Assembly: GCF_042675665.1 (NCBI RefSeq)
Contig: NZ_JBHTJI010000001.1
Location: 1,612,001 to 1,676,000 of the forward strand
DNA from: Mariniflexile jejuense
Lineage (GTDB): Bacteria > Bacteroidota > Bacteroidia > Flavobacteriales > Flavobacteriaceae
Length of the DNA: 64,000 nucleotides
Reading direction: 5' to 3'
The notes under the pieces are model-generated. The model was not told the origin of the DNA and searched no databases. It saw only the letters and a list, made by a program, of their open reading frames with translations. Each line of letters begins with the position of its first letter. Position 1 is the first letter of the stretch. The position numbers and the translations under genes are program-made. Shown here piece by piece: positions 8,894 through 16,726 of this stretch.

Positions 8894-8904
8894 GCTGTAA
8901 ATAT

Positions 8905-8938
8905 AAAAAAGCTTCATAATGTTTAGTTATGAAGCTTT
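8905..8938 (-). terminator. Intrinsic terminator of gltA
   Basis: A perfect 12-bp stem (AAAGCTTCATAA at 8908-8919 against TTATGAAGCTTT at 8927-8938) with a 7-nt loop, followed on the minus strand by a T run at 8910-8905. It lies 25 bp after the gltA stop codon. Confidence 0.88.
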
Positions 8939-8963
8939 AAATATTTAACAATTAAAAAGGTTT

Positions 8964-10250
8964 TTAACGCTCTTCAACAGGTACAAACGGTCTTAAAGTT
9001 GCGCCTGTATAAATTTGTCTAGGACGTCCTATTGGTTCTTTATTTAAACGCATTTCACGCCATTGTGCTATCCAACCTGGTAAACGACCTAATGCAAACA
9101 TTACGGTAAACATATCGGTTGGAATACCCATACCTCTATAAATAATTCCTGAATAGAAATCAACGTTTGGATATAATTTTCTATCTACAAAGTACTGATC
9201 TTCTAATGCTTCTTTTTCAAGTCCTTTTGCAATATCTAAAACCGGATCTTCAACGCCTAAACTTCCTAATACATCATCAGCTGCTTTTTTAATGATTTTA
9301 GCACGTGGATCGAAGTTTTTGTAAACTCGGTGACCAAAGCCCATTAAACGGAACGGATCTTCTTTGTCTTTTGCTTTCGCCATGTATTTTTTTGTATCGC
9401 CACCATCTTCCTTTATAGCTTCCAACATTTCTAATACTGCTTGATTAGCACCACCATGAAGTGGACCCCAAAGTGCAGAAATACCAGCAGATAATGATGC
9501 AAACAATCCTGCATGGGATGAACCTGTAATTCTAACTGTTGAAGTAGAGCAGTTTTGTTCGTGGTCTGCATGTAAAATTAATAGTTTATCTAATGCATCA
9601 ACTAAAATTTTGTTTTGCACATAACATGCATTAGGTTGGCTAAACATCATTTTTAGAATGTTTTCAACATAACCTAATGAATTATCGCCATAGTCTAAAG
9701 GTAAACCTGCTTTTCTGCGGTAAGTCCATGCTACTAAAACAGGAAATTTACCCATAATTTTAACTACAGACTTATACATTTCTGCTTCAGAATTTACATT
9801 TACTGAAGACGGATTAAACGCTGTTAATGCACTTGTTAATGAAGATATTACGCCCATTGGATGAGCCGATTTTGGAAACGCTTCTATAATTTTTTTAATA
9901 TCTTCATCTACAACAGATTGTGCTTTAATATCATCATGAAACTTATCATTTTGTTCTTTGGTTGGTAATTCTCCAAAAATTAATAAGTATGCAACTTCTA
10001 AAAAATCTGCTTTTTCAGCTAACTCTTCAATAGAATATCCTCTATAACGTAAAATCCCTTTTTCACCATCTAAAAATGTAATAGCACTTTCACACGATCC
10101 TGTATTTTTATATCCTGGATCAATAGTAATTACACCATCTGATGCACTTCTAAAATTTGAAATATCTATAGCTAGTTCATTTTCTGTTCCTTCTATTACG
10201 GGAAGTTCTATCTTTTTTCCGTTAACTTCAATAGTAGCAGTATTTGCCAT
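8964..10250 (-). CDS. gltA: Citrate synthase (type II)
   Basis: Condenses oxaloacetate and acetyl-CoA to citrate in the TCA cycle. The protein is 428 residues from the ATG at 10250 (MANTATIEVNGKK). The frame continues upstream to 10352, but those 34 residues are low-complexity and unlike citrate synthases. Catalytic motifs are visible: GPLHGGANQAVLEM (His of the H264 region), GFGHRVYKNFDPRAK (H305 region) and VDFYSG (D362 region). The short N-terminal beta domain and the RGY-type segment LRYRGYSIEEL indicate the hexameric type II form of Gram-negative bacteria. The gene is flanked by its own terminator and by that of eno, so it is probably a single transcription unit. Confidence 0.96.
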   Translation of the reverse strand: MANTATIEVNGKKIELPVIEGTENELAIDISNFRSASDGVITIDPGYKNTGSCESAITFLDGEKGILRYRGYSIEELAEKADFLEVAYLLIFGELPTKEQNDKFHDDIKAQSVVDEDIKKIIEAFPKSAHPMGVISSLTSALTAFNPSSVNVNSEAEMYKSVVKIMGKFPVLVAWTYRRKAGLPLDYGDNSLGYVENILKMMFSQPNACYVQNKILVDALDKLLILHADHEQNCSTSTVRITGSSHAGLFASLSAGISALWGPLHGGANQAVLEMLEAIKEDGGDTKKYMAKAKDKEDPFRLMGFGHRVYKNFDPRAKIIKKAADDVLGSLGVEDPVLDIAKGLEKEALEDQYFVDRKLYPNVDFYSGIIYRGMGIPTDMFTVMFALGRLPGWIAQWREMRLNKEPIGRPRQIYTGATLRPFVPVEER

Positions 10251-10370
10251 AAGTTTGAATGATTTTTTAAAATTCTTAAATTGGATTGCTAATTTACAAA
10301 ATATCTTATTAGTACTATAAATGATATAAACAAAGATTTTATCATTTAACAAATTATTTGAAATTAATCT

Positions 10371-10409
10371 AAAAAAAAAAGCGATTATTAAAATAATAAC
10401 CGCTTTTTT
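10371..10409 (-). terminator. Intrinsic terminator of eno
   Basis: On the minus strand GCGGTTATT pairs with AATAATCGC (one G-U pair) around a 5-nt loop (10381-10389 with 10395-10403), followed by ten T residues. It starts about 20 bp after the eno stop. Confidence 0.88.
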
Positions 10410-10427
10410 ATAAAATTTAATTTTTTC

Positions 10428-11720
10428 TTATTTTATTTTGAATGCTTTTTCTTGTGGAAAATAAGCCACTTCACCCAATTGCTCTTCAATACGAAGTAAT
10501 TGGTTGTACTTAGCCATACGGTCGCTACGAGAAGCAGAACCTGTTTTTATTTGTCCGCAGTTTAAAGCTACTGCTAAATCGGCAATGGTATTATCTTCAG
10601 TTTCACCAGAACGGTGAGACATTACAGATGTATATCCTGCGTTTTTAGCCATATTTACAGCTGCAATAGTTTCGGTTAATGAGCCAATTTGATTTACTTT
10701 AATAAGAATTGAATTTGCAATACCTTGCTCGATACCGCGCGATAAACGTTCAACGTTTGTTACAAATAAATCATCACCTACTAATTGAACTTTATCACCA
10801 ATTTTATCGGTTAATAATTTCCAACCTTCCCAATCGTTTTCATCCATACCATCTTCAATAGAAATGATAGGGTATTTTGCAGCTAATTCAGCTAAATATT
10901 CAGCTTGTTCTACCGATGTTCTTACTTTTCCTGTTTCGCCTTCAAATTTTGAATAATCGTATTTTCCATTTACATAAAATTCAGCCGAAGCGCAATCTAA
11001 GGCAATCATAATATCATCACCAAAGGTATATCCTGCTTTTTCAACAGCTAATTTTATAGAATCTAAAGCATCTTCTGTTCCACCCGCTAAGTTAGGAGCA
11101 AAACCACCTTCATCACCTACTGCTGTAGAAAGATTTCTATCGTGTAATACTTTTTTAAGATTATGGAAAATCTCTGTTCCCATTTGCATAGCGTGTGTAA
11201 AGTTTTTAGCTTTTACAGGCATAATCATAAACTCTTGGAATGCAATTGGCGCATCAGAATGTGAACCTCCATTGATAATGTTCATCATTGGTACTGGAAG
11301 TGTATTTGCCGAAACACCACCAACATAACGATATAGTGGCATATTAAGTTCATTTGCTGCAGCTTTTGCAACTGCTAAAGACACACCTAATATAGCGTTA
11401 GCACCTAATTTTGATTTATTTTTTGTACCATCTAAATCAATCATTATTTGATCGATTAAGTTTTGTTCAAAAACTGAAACTCCTAATAATTCTGGAGCGA
11501 TAATTGAATTTACATTATCTACAGCTTTTAAAACACCTTTACCCATATATGCTTTTCCACCATCACGTAATTCTACAGCTTCATGCTCGCCTGTTGATGC
11601 ACCTGATGGTACAGCAGCTCTTCCTAAAACATCATTTTCTGTTACAACATCTACTTCTACGGTAGGATTTCCTCTAGAATCTAAAATTTGTCTAGCGTGG
11701 ATATTTATAATTACACTCAT
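10428..11720 (-). CDS. eno: Enolase (phosphopyruvate hydratase)
   Basis: Converts 2-phosphoglycerate to phosphoenolpyruvate in glycolysis; cytoplasmic. The 430-residue length is standard. Signatures read in order: ARQILDSRGNPTVEVD near the N-terminus, ASTGEHEAVELRDG (substrate loop), GDEGGFAPNL (catalytic Glu), SIEDGMDENDWEGW and GDDLFVTN (Mg2+ ligands), and MSHRSGETEDNTIADL with the preceding IKVNQIGSLTE (catalytic Lys and enolase signature). A perfect -7 box (TAAATTTG on the minus strand) lies 29 bp upstream of the start and a terminator follows the stop, consistent with a monocistronic unit. Confidence 0.98.
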   Translation of the reverse strand: MSVIINIHARQILDSRGNPTVEVDVVTENDVLGRAAVPSGASTGEHEAVELRDGGKAYMGKGVLKAVDNVNSIIAPELLGVSVFEQNLIDQIMIDLDGTKNKSKLGANAILGVSLAVAKAAANELNMPLYRYVGGVSANTLPVPMMNIINGGSHSDAPIAFQEFMIMPVKAKNFTHAMQMGTEIFHNLKKVLHDRNLSTAVGDEGGFAPNLAGGTEDALDSIKLAVEKAGYTFGDDIMIALDCASAEFYVNGKYDYSKFEGETGKVRTSVEQAEYLAELAAKYPIISIEDGMDENDWEGWKLLTDKIGDKVQLVGDDLFVTNVERLSRGIEQGIANSILIKVNQIGSLTETIAAVNMAKNAGYTSVMSHRSGETEDNTIADLAVALNCGQIKTGSASRSDRMAKYNQLLRIEEQLGEVAYFPQEKAFKIK

Positions 11721-11749
11721 AATTGGTTATTTTTAAAACTTTTAATATT

Positions 11750-11757
11750 CAAATTTA
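11750..11757 (-). promoter_or_regulatory. Candidate -7 box of eno
   Basis: TAAATTTG on the minus strand, a perfect Bacteroidota -7 match, 29 bp before the eno start codon. No good -33 TTG is found at 17-21 bp. Confidence 0.42.
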
Positions 11758-11830
11758 CGTTTAAATCTTGTTAATTTTAAGATGTTCTTTAATAAATATT
11801 TAAAATAGCATCTATAACGTTTTAGTAAAC

Positions 11831-11868
11831 AAAATCCTCAAAAAACATTGTTTGTTTTTGAGGATTTT
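11831..11868 (-). terminator. Intrinsic terminator of carA
   Basis: A perfect 14-bp stem, AAAATCCTCAAAAA (11831-11844) against TTTTTGAGGATTTT (11855-11868), with a 10-nt loop, starting 3 bp after the carA stop. The A/T-rich arms give T runs on both strands. Confidence 0.85.
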
Positions 11869-11871
11869 ATA

Positions 11872-12978
11872 TTATTTACTTTTAATATTTTCTATAAACT
11901 GGTCGAAAAGGTATGATGAATCATGTGGCCCTGGACTAGCTTCTGGATGGTATTGTACTGAAAAACAGTTTTTACTTTTCATGGCTAAACCAGCAACTGT
12001 ATTATCATTTAAATGTACGTGTGTTACTTTTAAATCTGGATGTGCTTCAGCTTCTTCTCTATTTACAGCAAAACCATGATTTTGTGACGTAATTTCACCT
12101 TTACCAGTATTCAAATTTTTAACAGGATGGTTAATACCTCTATGCCCGTTATGCATTTTATAAGTTGAGACACCGTTTGCTAATGCAATAACTTGGTGCC
12201 CTAAACAGATCCCAAATAAAGGTAAATCTCTTTTAATAATTTCTTTTGCTAATGCTTGGGCTTCTACCAAAGGTTCTGGATCTCCAGGTCCATTTGATAA
12301 GAAATAGCCATCTGGATTAAATGCCGCTAATTCTTCAAATGTTGCATTGTACGGAAACACCTTAATGTATGCGTCTCTTTTAGCTATGTTACGAAGAATA
12401 TTCTTTTTAATGCCTATATCTAAGGCTGCTACTTTATAAGTTGCGTTTTCATTTCCAAAATAATATGGTTCTTTAGTTGATACTTTTGAAGCCAACTCTA
12501 AACCATTCATATTTGGCACTTCTGAAAGTTGTTTTTTAAGACCTTCAATGTTATCTACTTCAGTAGAAATAACAGCATTCATTGCGCCATTATCTCTAAT
12601 ATAGCTTACCAATGCTCTTGTGTCGATATCAGAAATTGCTAAAAGGTTATTTTTATCTAAAAAACTTTCTAATGAATCGTCTGCTGCGTCACGAGAAAAT
12701 TCATAACTAAAGTTTTTACAAATTAAACCTGCAATTTTAATAGAATCGGATTCAACTTCGTCTGCATTCACGCCATAGTTACCTATGTGTGCGTTGGTTG
12801 TTACCATTAATTGTCCAAAATAGGAAGGATCGGTAAAAATTTCTTGATACCCAGTCATTCCGGTATTGAAGCATACTTCACCAAATGCTGTTCCTTGTTT
12901 GTTACCTACTGCTTTTCCGTAAAAAATAGTACCATCTGCTAATAGAATGATGGCTTTTTGTCTTTTTTGATATTTCAT
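11872..12978 (-). CDS. carA: Carbamoyl-phosphate synthase small subunit
   Basis: Glutaminase subunit that supplies ammonia to CarB for carbamoyl phosphate, the precursor of pyrimidines and arginine. The 368-residue length is typical. The N-terminal CPSase small-chain domain shows ADGTIFYGKAVG and FNTGMTGYQEIFTDPSY. The C-terminal class I glutamine amidotransferase domain has the nucleophile in GICLGHQVIA and the His-Glu pair in VQYHPEASPGPHD. The large subunit carB is not in the window. The gene lies downstream of rplQ, separated by the terminator of the ribosomal cluster, so it is probably transcribed on its own. Confidence 0.97.
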   Translation of the reverse strand: MKYQKRQKAIILLADGTIFYGKAVGNKQGTAFGEVCFNTGMTGYQEIFTDPSYFGQLMVTTNAHIGNYGVNADEVESDSIKIAGLICKNFSYEFSRDAADDSLESFLDKNNLLAISDIDTRALVSYIRDNGAMNAVISTEVDNIEGLKKQLSEVPNMNGLELASKVSTKEPYYFGNENATYKVAALDIGIKKNILRNIAKRDAYIKVFPYNATFEELAAFNPDGYFLSNGPGDPEPLVEAQALAKEIIKRDLPLFGICLGHQVIALANGVSTYKMHNGHRGINHPVKNLNTGKGEITSQNHGFAVNREEAEAHPDLKVTHVHLNDNTVAGLAMKSKNCFSVQYHPEASPGPHDSSYLFDQFIENIKSK

Positions 12979-13010
12979 CTATAGTGTAAAAAAGTTTTGC
13001 AAAAATGCTA

Positions 13011-13044
13011 AAAAAAAAGGATAAACTAAAATAGTTTATCCTTT
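13011..13044 (-). terminator. Terminator at the end of the ribosomal gene cluster
   Basis: A perfect 13-bp stem, AAAGGATAAACTA (13016-13028) against TAGTTTATCCTTT (13032-13044), with a 3-nt loop, followed on the minus strand by a run of eight T residues overlapping the stem end. It lies 24 bp after the rplQ stop and ends the rpsD-rpoA-rplQ transcript. Confidence 0.9.
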
Positions 13045-13067
13045 ATATGTTAAATGCTTATTAACAT

Positions 13068-13541
13068 TTATTCTTCTTCGTTTGTTGCTTTTGGTTCAAC
13101 AACTGGAGCAGCTTCTGGTTTAGAACCACCTCTTCTACTTCTTCTAGTTGTTTTCTTCTCTGGCTTAGAAGCATTGTAAAGCTCGTTATAATCAACCAAC
13201 TCAATCATTGCCATGTCAGCGTTATCACCTAAACGATTTCCAAGTTTAATAATTCTTGTATAACCTCCTGGGCGATTAGCTACTTTTGCAGCAACATCTC
13301 TAAACAATTCTGCTACAGCCTCTTTTTGACGTAAACGCGACATAACAATACGTCTGTTATGTGTTGTATCTTCTTTAGATTTTGTAATCATTGGCTCAAC
13401 AAATTGTTTTAAAGCTTTTGCTTTTGCAACTGTAGTGTTAATACGTTTGTGTTCTATTAAAGAACAAGCCATATTAGCCAACATAGATTTTCTGTGAGCA
13501 GTTTGTCTACTTAAATGATTTATTTTTTTTCCGTGTCTCAT
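13068..13541 (-). CDS. rplQ: 50S ribosomal protein L17
   Basis: Component of the large subunit near the peptide exit tunnel. The first 116 residues are the conserved L17 fold (MRHGKKINHLSRQTAHRK, then AEPMITK-like and RPGGYTRIIKLGNR segments). After about residue 125 there is a basic tail (KKTTRRSRRGG) and a final acidic stretch ending in NEEE, bringing the length to 157; this extension is seen in other Bacteroidota. It is the last gene of the alpha group, downstream of rpoA, and is followed by a strong terminator. Confidence 0.97.
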   Translation of the reverse strand: MRHGKKINHLSRQTAHRKSMLANMACSLIEHKRINTTVAKAKALKQFVEPMITKSKEDTTHNRRIVMSRLRQKEAVAELFRDVAAKVANRPGGYTRIIKLGNRLGDNADMAMIELVDYNELYNASKPEKKTTRRSRRGGSKPEAAPVVEPKATNEEE

Positions 13542-13636
13542 GACATTTTAAATTTGACATCATCTTGCTACCAGATCCATTCGGAGAGCAAATTATGAGT
13601 CGTTAATAATTGTTTATTGCGAAAAAACTAAATTAA

Positions 13637-14629
13637 CTAGTCTTTATCTAATTTGTATTTACTTAAATCCATTCCGAAATTTAAACCTTTAACATTTACT
13701 AGTTCTTCTAGCTCTGTTAATGATTTTTTACCAAAGTTTCTGAATTTCATTAAATCGTTTTTATTGAAAGATACTAAATCTCCTAAAGTATCTACTTCTG
13801 CAGCTTTTAAACAGTTAAGTGCGCGTACAGATAAATCCATATCGATTAACTTCGTTTTAAGCAACTGACGCATGTGAAGTGATTCTTCATCATAGGTTTC
13901 AGTTTGTGCAATTTCATCAGCTTCTAAAGTGATACGCTCATCAGAGAATAACATGAAGTGGTGAATTAATGTTTTAGCAGCTTCAGTTAATGCATCTTGA
14001 GGTGTAATTGAACCGTCTGTGATGATTTCAAAAACTAATTTTTCGTAATCTGTTTTTTGCTCAACACGATAGTTTTCTATACTATACTTAACATTTTTTA
14101 TTGGTGTATAAATAGAATCTGTAAAAATAGTTCCTACTGGTGCAGCAGCTTTTTTATTTTCTTCTGCTGGAACGTATCCTCTACCTTTTTCAATAGTTAT
14201 TTCCATATTGAAATTAACTTTTGGATCTAAATTACAGATTACTAATTCTGTATTTAACACTTGGAATCCAGAAATAAATTTTTGGAAATCACCAGCTGTA
14301 ATTTGTTCTTGACCAGAAATTGAAATAGAAATTGATTCGTTATCGATATCTTCAATTTGTCTTTTAAAACGTACTTGTTTTAAATTTAAAATGATTTCAG
14401 TAACATCTTCTACTACGCCAGCAATTGCTGAAAACTCATGATCTACACCTTCAATTCTAACTGAGGTAATAGCAAATCCTTCTAAAGAAGAAAGTAAAAC
14501 TCTTCTTAATGCGTTACCTACTGTTAAACCATAACCAGGCTCTAATGGTCTGAATTCGAATTTACCTTCGAAATCAGTAGAATCAATCATGATTACTTTA
14601 TCTGGTTTTTGGAAATTAAATACTGCCAT
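13637..14629 (-). CDS. rpoA: DNA-directed RNA polymerase subunit alpha
   Basis: The alpha subunit nucleates RNA polymerase assembly and contacts promoter DNA and activators. The 330-residue protein has the N-terminal dimerisation domain (LEPGYGLTVGNALRRVLLSS at about 31-50, the conserved assembly helix) up to about residue 230. A linker follows, then the C-terminal helix-hairpin-helix domain (LGDLVSFNKNDLMKFRNFG) from about 255. It lies between rpsD and rplQ as in most bacterial alpha operons and probably shares the promoter found in front of rpsD. Confidence 0.98.
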   Translation of the reverse strand: MAVFNFQKPDKVIMIDSTDFEGKFEFRPLEPGYGLTVGNALRRVLLSSLEGFAITSVRIEGVDHEFSAIAGVVEDVTEIILNLKQVRFKRQIEDIDNESISISISGQEQITAGDFQKFISGFQVLNTELVICNLDPKVNFNMEITIEKGRGYVPAEENKKAAAPVGTIFTDSIYTPIKNVKYSIENYRVEQKTDYEKLVFEIITDGSITPQDALTEAAKTLIHHFMLFSDERITLEADEIAQTETYDEESLHMRQLLKTKLIDMDLSVRALNCLKAAEVDTLGDLVSFNKNDLMKFRNFGKKSLTELEELVNVKGLNFGMDLSKYKLDKD

Positions 14630-14723
14630 ATTGTTCTTCGTTTTAATTGTTACCTAGTTGCGCGGTTTAAAAGTTTGAAGAAGACTATAAACCCTTTGGC
14701 TAAATACCAATATTAATAATTTA

Positions 14724-15329
14724 TTATTTAGAATATAATTCGACGATGAATTGCTCGTTAATATTTTCTGGAATTTGAAGTCTTGCAGGAACAGAAACAT
14801 AGGTTCCTTGTTTTGTATCATCATTCCAAGTAATCCATTCGTAAACTTGACTTGAATTTGATAAAGATTTAGCGATAGCTTCAAGAGATTTAGATTTTTC
14901 TCTTACAGCAACAACATCACCAGCTTTTAATTGGTATGAAGGAATATTTACAATTTCTCCATTTACGGTAATGTGTCTGTGAGATACTAATTGTCTAGCA
15001 CCACTTCTAGAAGGAGAAATTCCCATTCTAAATACAACGTTATCTAATCTTGATTCGCAAAGTTGTAATAAAACTTCACCTGTAATACCTTGAGAAGCTC
15101 TTGCGCTTTCAAATATATTTCTGAATTGACGCTCTAATATACCGTAAGTATATTTTGCTTTTTGTTTTTCTTGTAACTGAATTGCGTATTCAGATTTTTT
15201 CCCACGCTTTCTAGCGTTTCCATGTTGCCCTGGAGGATAATTTCTTTTCTCGAAAGATTTATCTTCTCCAAAGATAGCTTCACCAAATTTACGAGCTATT
15301 TTAGTTTTAGGACCAGTATATCTTGCCAT
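14724..15329 (-). CDS. rpsD: 30S ribosomal protein S4
   Basis: Primary 16S rRNA-binding protein that starts assembly of the 5' domain and, in many bacteria, represses its own operon. The protein is 201 residues. The N-terminal part (MARYTGPKTKIARKFGE) lacks the CxxC zinc cluster found in some S4 proteins. The S4 RNA-binding domain spans about residues 91-150 (ESRLDNVVFRMG, SRSGARQLVSHRHITVNG). It has its own Bacteroidota-type promoter 105-134 bp upstream and a long leader that might be the S4 regulatory target. Confidence 0.98.
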   Translation of the reverse strand: MARYTGPKTKIARKFGEAIFGEDKSFEKRNYPPGQHGNARKRGKKSEYAIQLQEKQKAKYTYGILERQFRNIFESARASQGITGEVLLQLCESRLDNVVFRMGISPSRSGARQLVSHRHITVNGEIVNIPSYQLKAGDVVAVREKSKSLEAIAKSLSNSSQVYEWITWNDDTKQGTYVSVPARLQIPENINEQFIVELYSK

Positions 15330-15427
15330 TTTAATTGTTTTTTAAGAGTGATTATGAATTAAGGTCTTAATCTTATCCTTCGATAATCGTTGATCTCTTT
15401 GTTGATACTTGTTAATTTTATTTTTTA
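15330..15427 (-). promoter_or_regulatory. Leader region of rpsD, possible S4 autoregulatory RNA
   Basis: About 100 nt separate the predicted transcription start from the rpsD ATG, which is long for a flavobacterial gene. On the minus strand the leader can pair GATTAT with ATAATC around an inner TTAAG-AC-CTTAA hairpin, close to the start codon. S4 often regulates the alpha operon, and from memory candidate S4 leader motifs have been described in this class of bacteria. The identity of this one with those is untested. Confidence 0.4.
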
Positions 15428-15433
15428 AGTGTG

Positions 15434-15463
15434 CAAATTTACATATAAAAAAATTAATATCAA
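15434..15463 (-). promoter_or_regulatory. Promoter of rpsD-rpoA-rplQ
   Basis: On the minus strand TTG (15463-15461), a spacer of exactly 19 bp, and TAAATTTG (15441-15434). Both elements match the Bacteroidota consensus fully. The -33 element lies inside the stem of the preceding rpsK terminator, so the terminator and promoter overlap. Confidence 0.75.
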
Positions 15464-15490
15464 CTGTTTAGAACAACTGATATTAATTTT
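15447..15490 (-). terminator. Intrinsic terminator after rpsK
   Basis: AAAATTAATATCA (15450-15462) pairs perfectly with TGATATTAATTTT (15478-15490), 13 bp with a further inner GTT/AAC pairing, followed on the minus strand by seven T residues. It starts 20 bp after the rpsK stop and would split the alpha group into an upstream and a downstream transcript. Confidence 0.82.
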
Positions 15491-15509
15491 ATTTAAAATA
15501 TGTAAAATA

Positions 15510-15902
15510 TTATACTCTTCTACGTTTTGGAGGGCGACATCCATTGTGTGGAAGTGGCGTAACATCAATAATTTCTGTCACTTCAATACCTGCATTATGG
15601 ATAGAACGGATTGCAGATTCTCTACCGTTTCCTGGTCCTTTTACATACACTTTTACTTTCTTTAAGCCAGCCTCTAAAGCTACAGCTGAAGCGTCTTCAG
15701 CAGCCAATTGAGCAGCATATGGTGTATTTTTCTTAGAACCTCTAAAACCCATCTTACCTGCAGATGACCAAGAAATTACATCGCCTTTTTTGTTTGTAAG
15801 TGCGATGATGATGTTATTAAATGAAGCATTTACATGCGCTTCTCCTACAGAGTCTACAATAACTTTACGTTTTTTTGTAGTTTTTGTGTTTGATTTTGCC
15901 AT
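15510..15902 (-). CDS. rpsK: 30S ribosomal protein S11
   Basis: Small-subunit platform protein near the decoding region and the Shine-Dalgarno helix. The length is 130 residues. Conserved parts are AHVNASFNNIIIALTN, SAGKMGFRGSKKNTPYAAQ, GPGNGRESAIRS and the basic C-terminus PLPHNGCRPPKRRRV. It follows rpsM after 100 bp and is followed by a terminator, so it appears to be the last gene of the long upstream transcript. Confidence 0.98.
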   Translation of the reverse strand: MAKSNTKTTKKRKVIVDSVGEAHVNASFNNIIIALTNKKGDVISWSSAGKMGFRGSKKNTPYAAQLAAEDASAVALEAGLKKVKVYVKGPGNGRESAIRSIHNAGIEVTEIIDVTPLPHNGCRPPKRRRV

Positions 15903-16002
15903 TGTTTATAGTTTTCAGTTATAGTTGATAGTCGCTAGAATCCTAAACCTTTTATAATTTCAAACAGATTCCTTCCAACGTCTAATTACTAAAGACTAAT
16001 TG

Positions 16003-16377
16003 TTATTTAGTTGCTTTTTTCTTGTTAGCAACAGTTTTTCTTCTACCTTTTCTAGTTCTAGAGTTGTTTTTAGTACGCTGTCCTCTTAATGGAAGACCTG
16101 CTCTATGACGAATACCTCTGTAGCATCCAATATCCATCAAACGTTTGATGTTTAATTGAATTTCCGAACGTAATTCACCTTCGATTGTAAAAGTTCCAAC
16201 AGCCTCACGAATCCCAGCAATTTGGTCATCGTTCCAATCTTGAACTTTAATACTTTCATCAACATTAGCCTGTGCTAATATTTCTTTAGCTCTACTATTA
16301 CCTATTCCGTAGATATAGGTTAAAGCAATAACTCCTCTTTTGTTTTTTGGTATGTCTACACCTGCAATTCTTGCCAT
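16003..16377 (-). CDS. rpsM: 30S ribosomal protein S13
   Basis: Head protein of the small subunit that contacts the P-site tRNA and the large subunit. The protein is 124 residues. The N-terminus ARIAGVDIPKNKRGVIALTY and the helix-two-turn-helix region (IYGIGNSRAKEIL) are canonical, and the C-terminal tail RGLPLRGQRTKNNSRTRKGR is basic. It starts 2 bp downstream of the rpmJ stop. Confidence 0.98.
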   Translation of the reverse strand: MARIAGVDIPKNKRGVIALTYIYGIGNSRAKEILAQANVDESIKVQDWNDDQIAGIREAVGTFTIEGELRSEIQLNIKRLMDIGCYRGIRHRAGLPLRGQRTKNNSRTRKGRRKTVANKKKATK

Positions 16378-16379
16378 AA

Positions 16380-16496
16380 TTACCCTTGTCTTTGTTTAAA
16401 TCTAGGATTCTTTTTGTTTATCACGTAAAGTCTACCTTTTCTACGCACAATTATACAATCTGCGCTTCTCTTTTTTACTGATGCTCTTACTTTCAT
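16380..16496 (-). CDS. rpmJ: 50S ribosomal protein L36 (zinc-free form)
   Basis: A 38-residue gene read directly from the sequence: it starts MKVRASVKKRSADC and ends NPRFKQRQG, the standard L36 frame. The usual zinc ligands (three Cys and one His) are reduced to a single Cys at residue 14; the other positions are Ser-Ala, Asn and Phe. This marks it as the zinc-independent type. It sits between infA and rpsM, the usual place in the spc/alpha boundary, with 5 bp to infA. Confidence 0.95.
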   Translation of the reverse strand: MKVRASVKKRSADCIIVRRKGRLYVINKKNPRFKQRQG

Positions 16497-16501
16497 CTCT
16501 G

Positions 16502-16717
16502 TTAGTATCTATAAGTTATTCTGGCCTTAGATAAATCATAAGGACTCATTTCTAATTTTACTTTATCACCTGGTAATAATTTTATATAATGCATACGCAT
16601 TTTACCAGAGATATGCGCTGTCACAATGTGACCATTTTCTAATTCAACACGAAACATAGCATTTGATAATGCTTCAATAATGGTTCCGTCTTGTTCTATT
16701 GCTGCTTGTTTTGCCAT
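16502..16717 (-). CDS. infA: Translation initiation factor IF-1
   Basis: Binds the ribosomal A site during initiation together with IF-2 and IF-3. The 71-residue protein is one S1/OB-fold domain: MAKQAAIEQDGTIIEALSNA, FRVELENGHIVTAHISGKMR, and DLSKARITYRY at the C-terminus. It lies 9 bp downstream of secY. No map or adk gene lies between secY and infA, unlike in many other bacteria. Confidence 0.98.
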   Translation of the reverse strand: MAKQAAIEQDGTIIEALSNAMFRVELENGHIVTAHISGKMRMHYIKLLPGDKVKLEMSPYDLSKARITYRY

Positions 16718-16726
16718 AGTATAATA

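Noticed and set aside
10251..10352. N-terminal extension of citrate synthase
   Set aside because: The 34 extra codons are low-complexity, unlike type II citrate synthases, and the ATG at 10250 gives the standard start.
11852..12079. Plus-strand open frame at the end of carA
   Set aside because: It overlaps the carA terminator and coding sequence on the other strand and shows no protein-like features.
14654..14884. Frame overlapping the rpsD 3' end and the rpsD-rpoA gap
   Set aside because: It is out of frame with rpsD, has no family features and uses codons that mirror the rpsD sequence.
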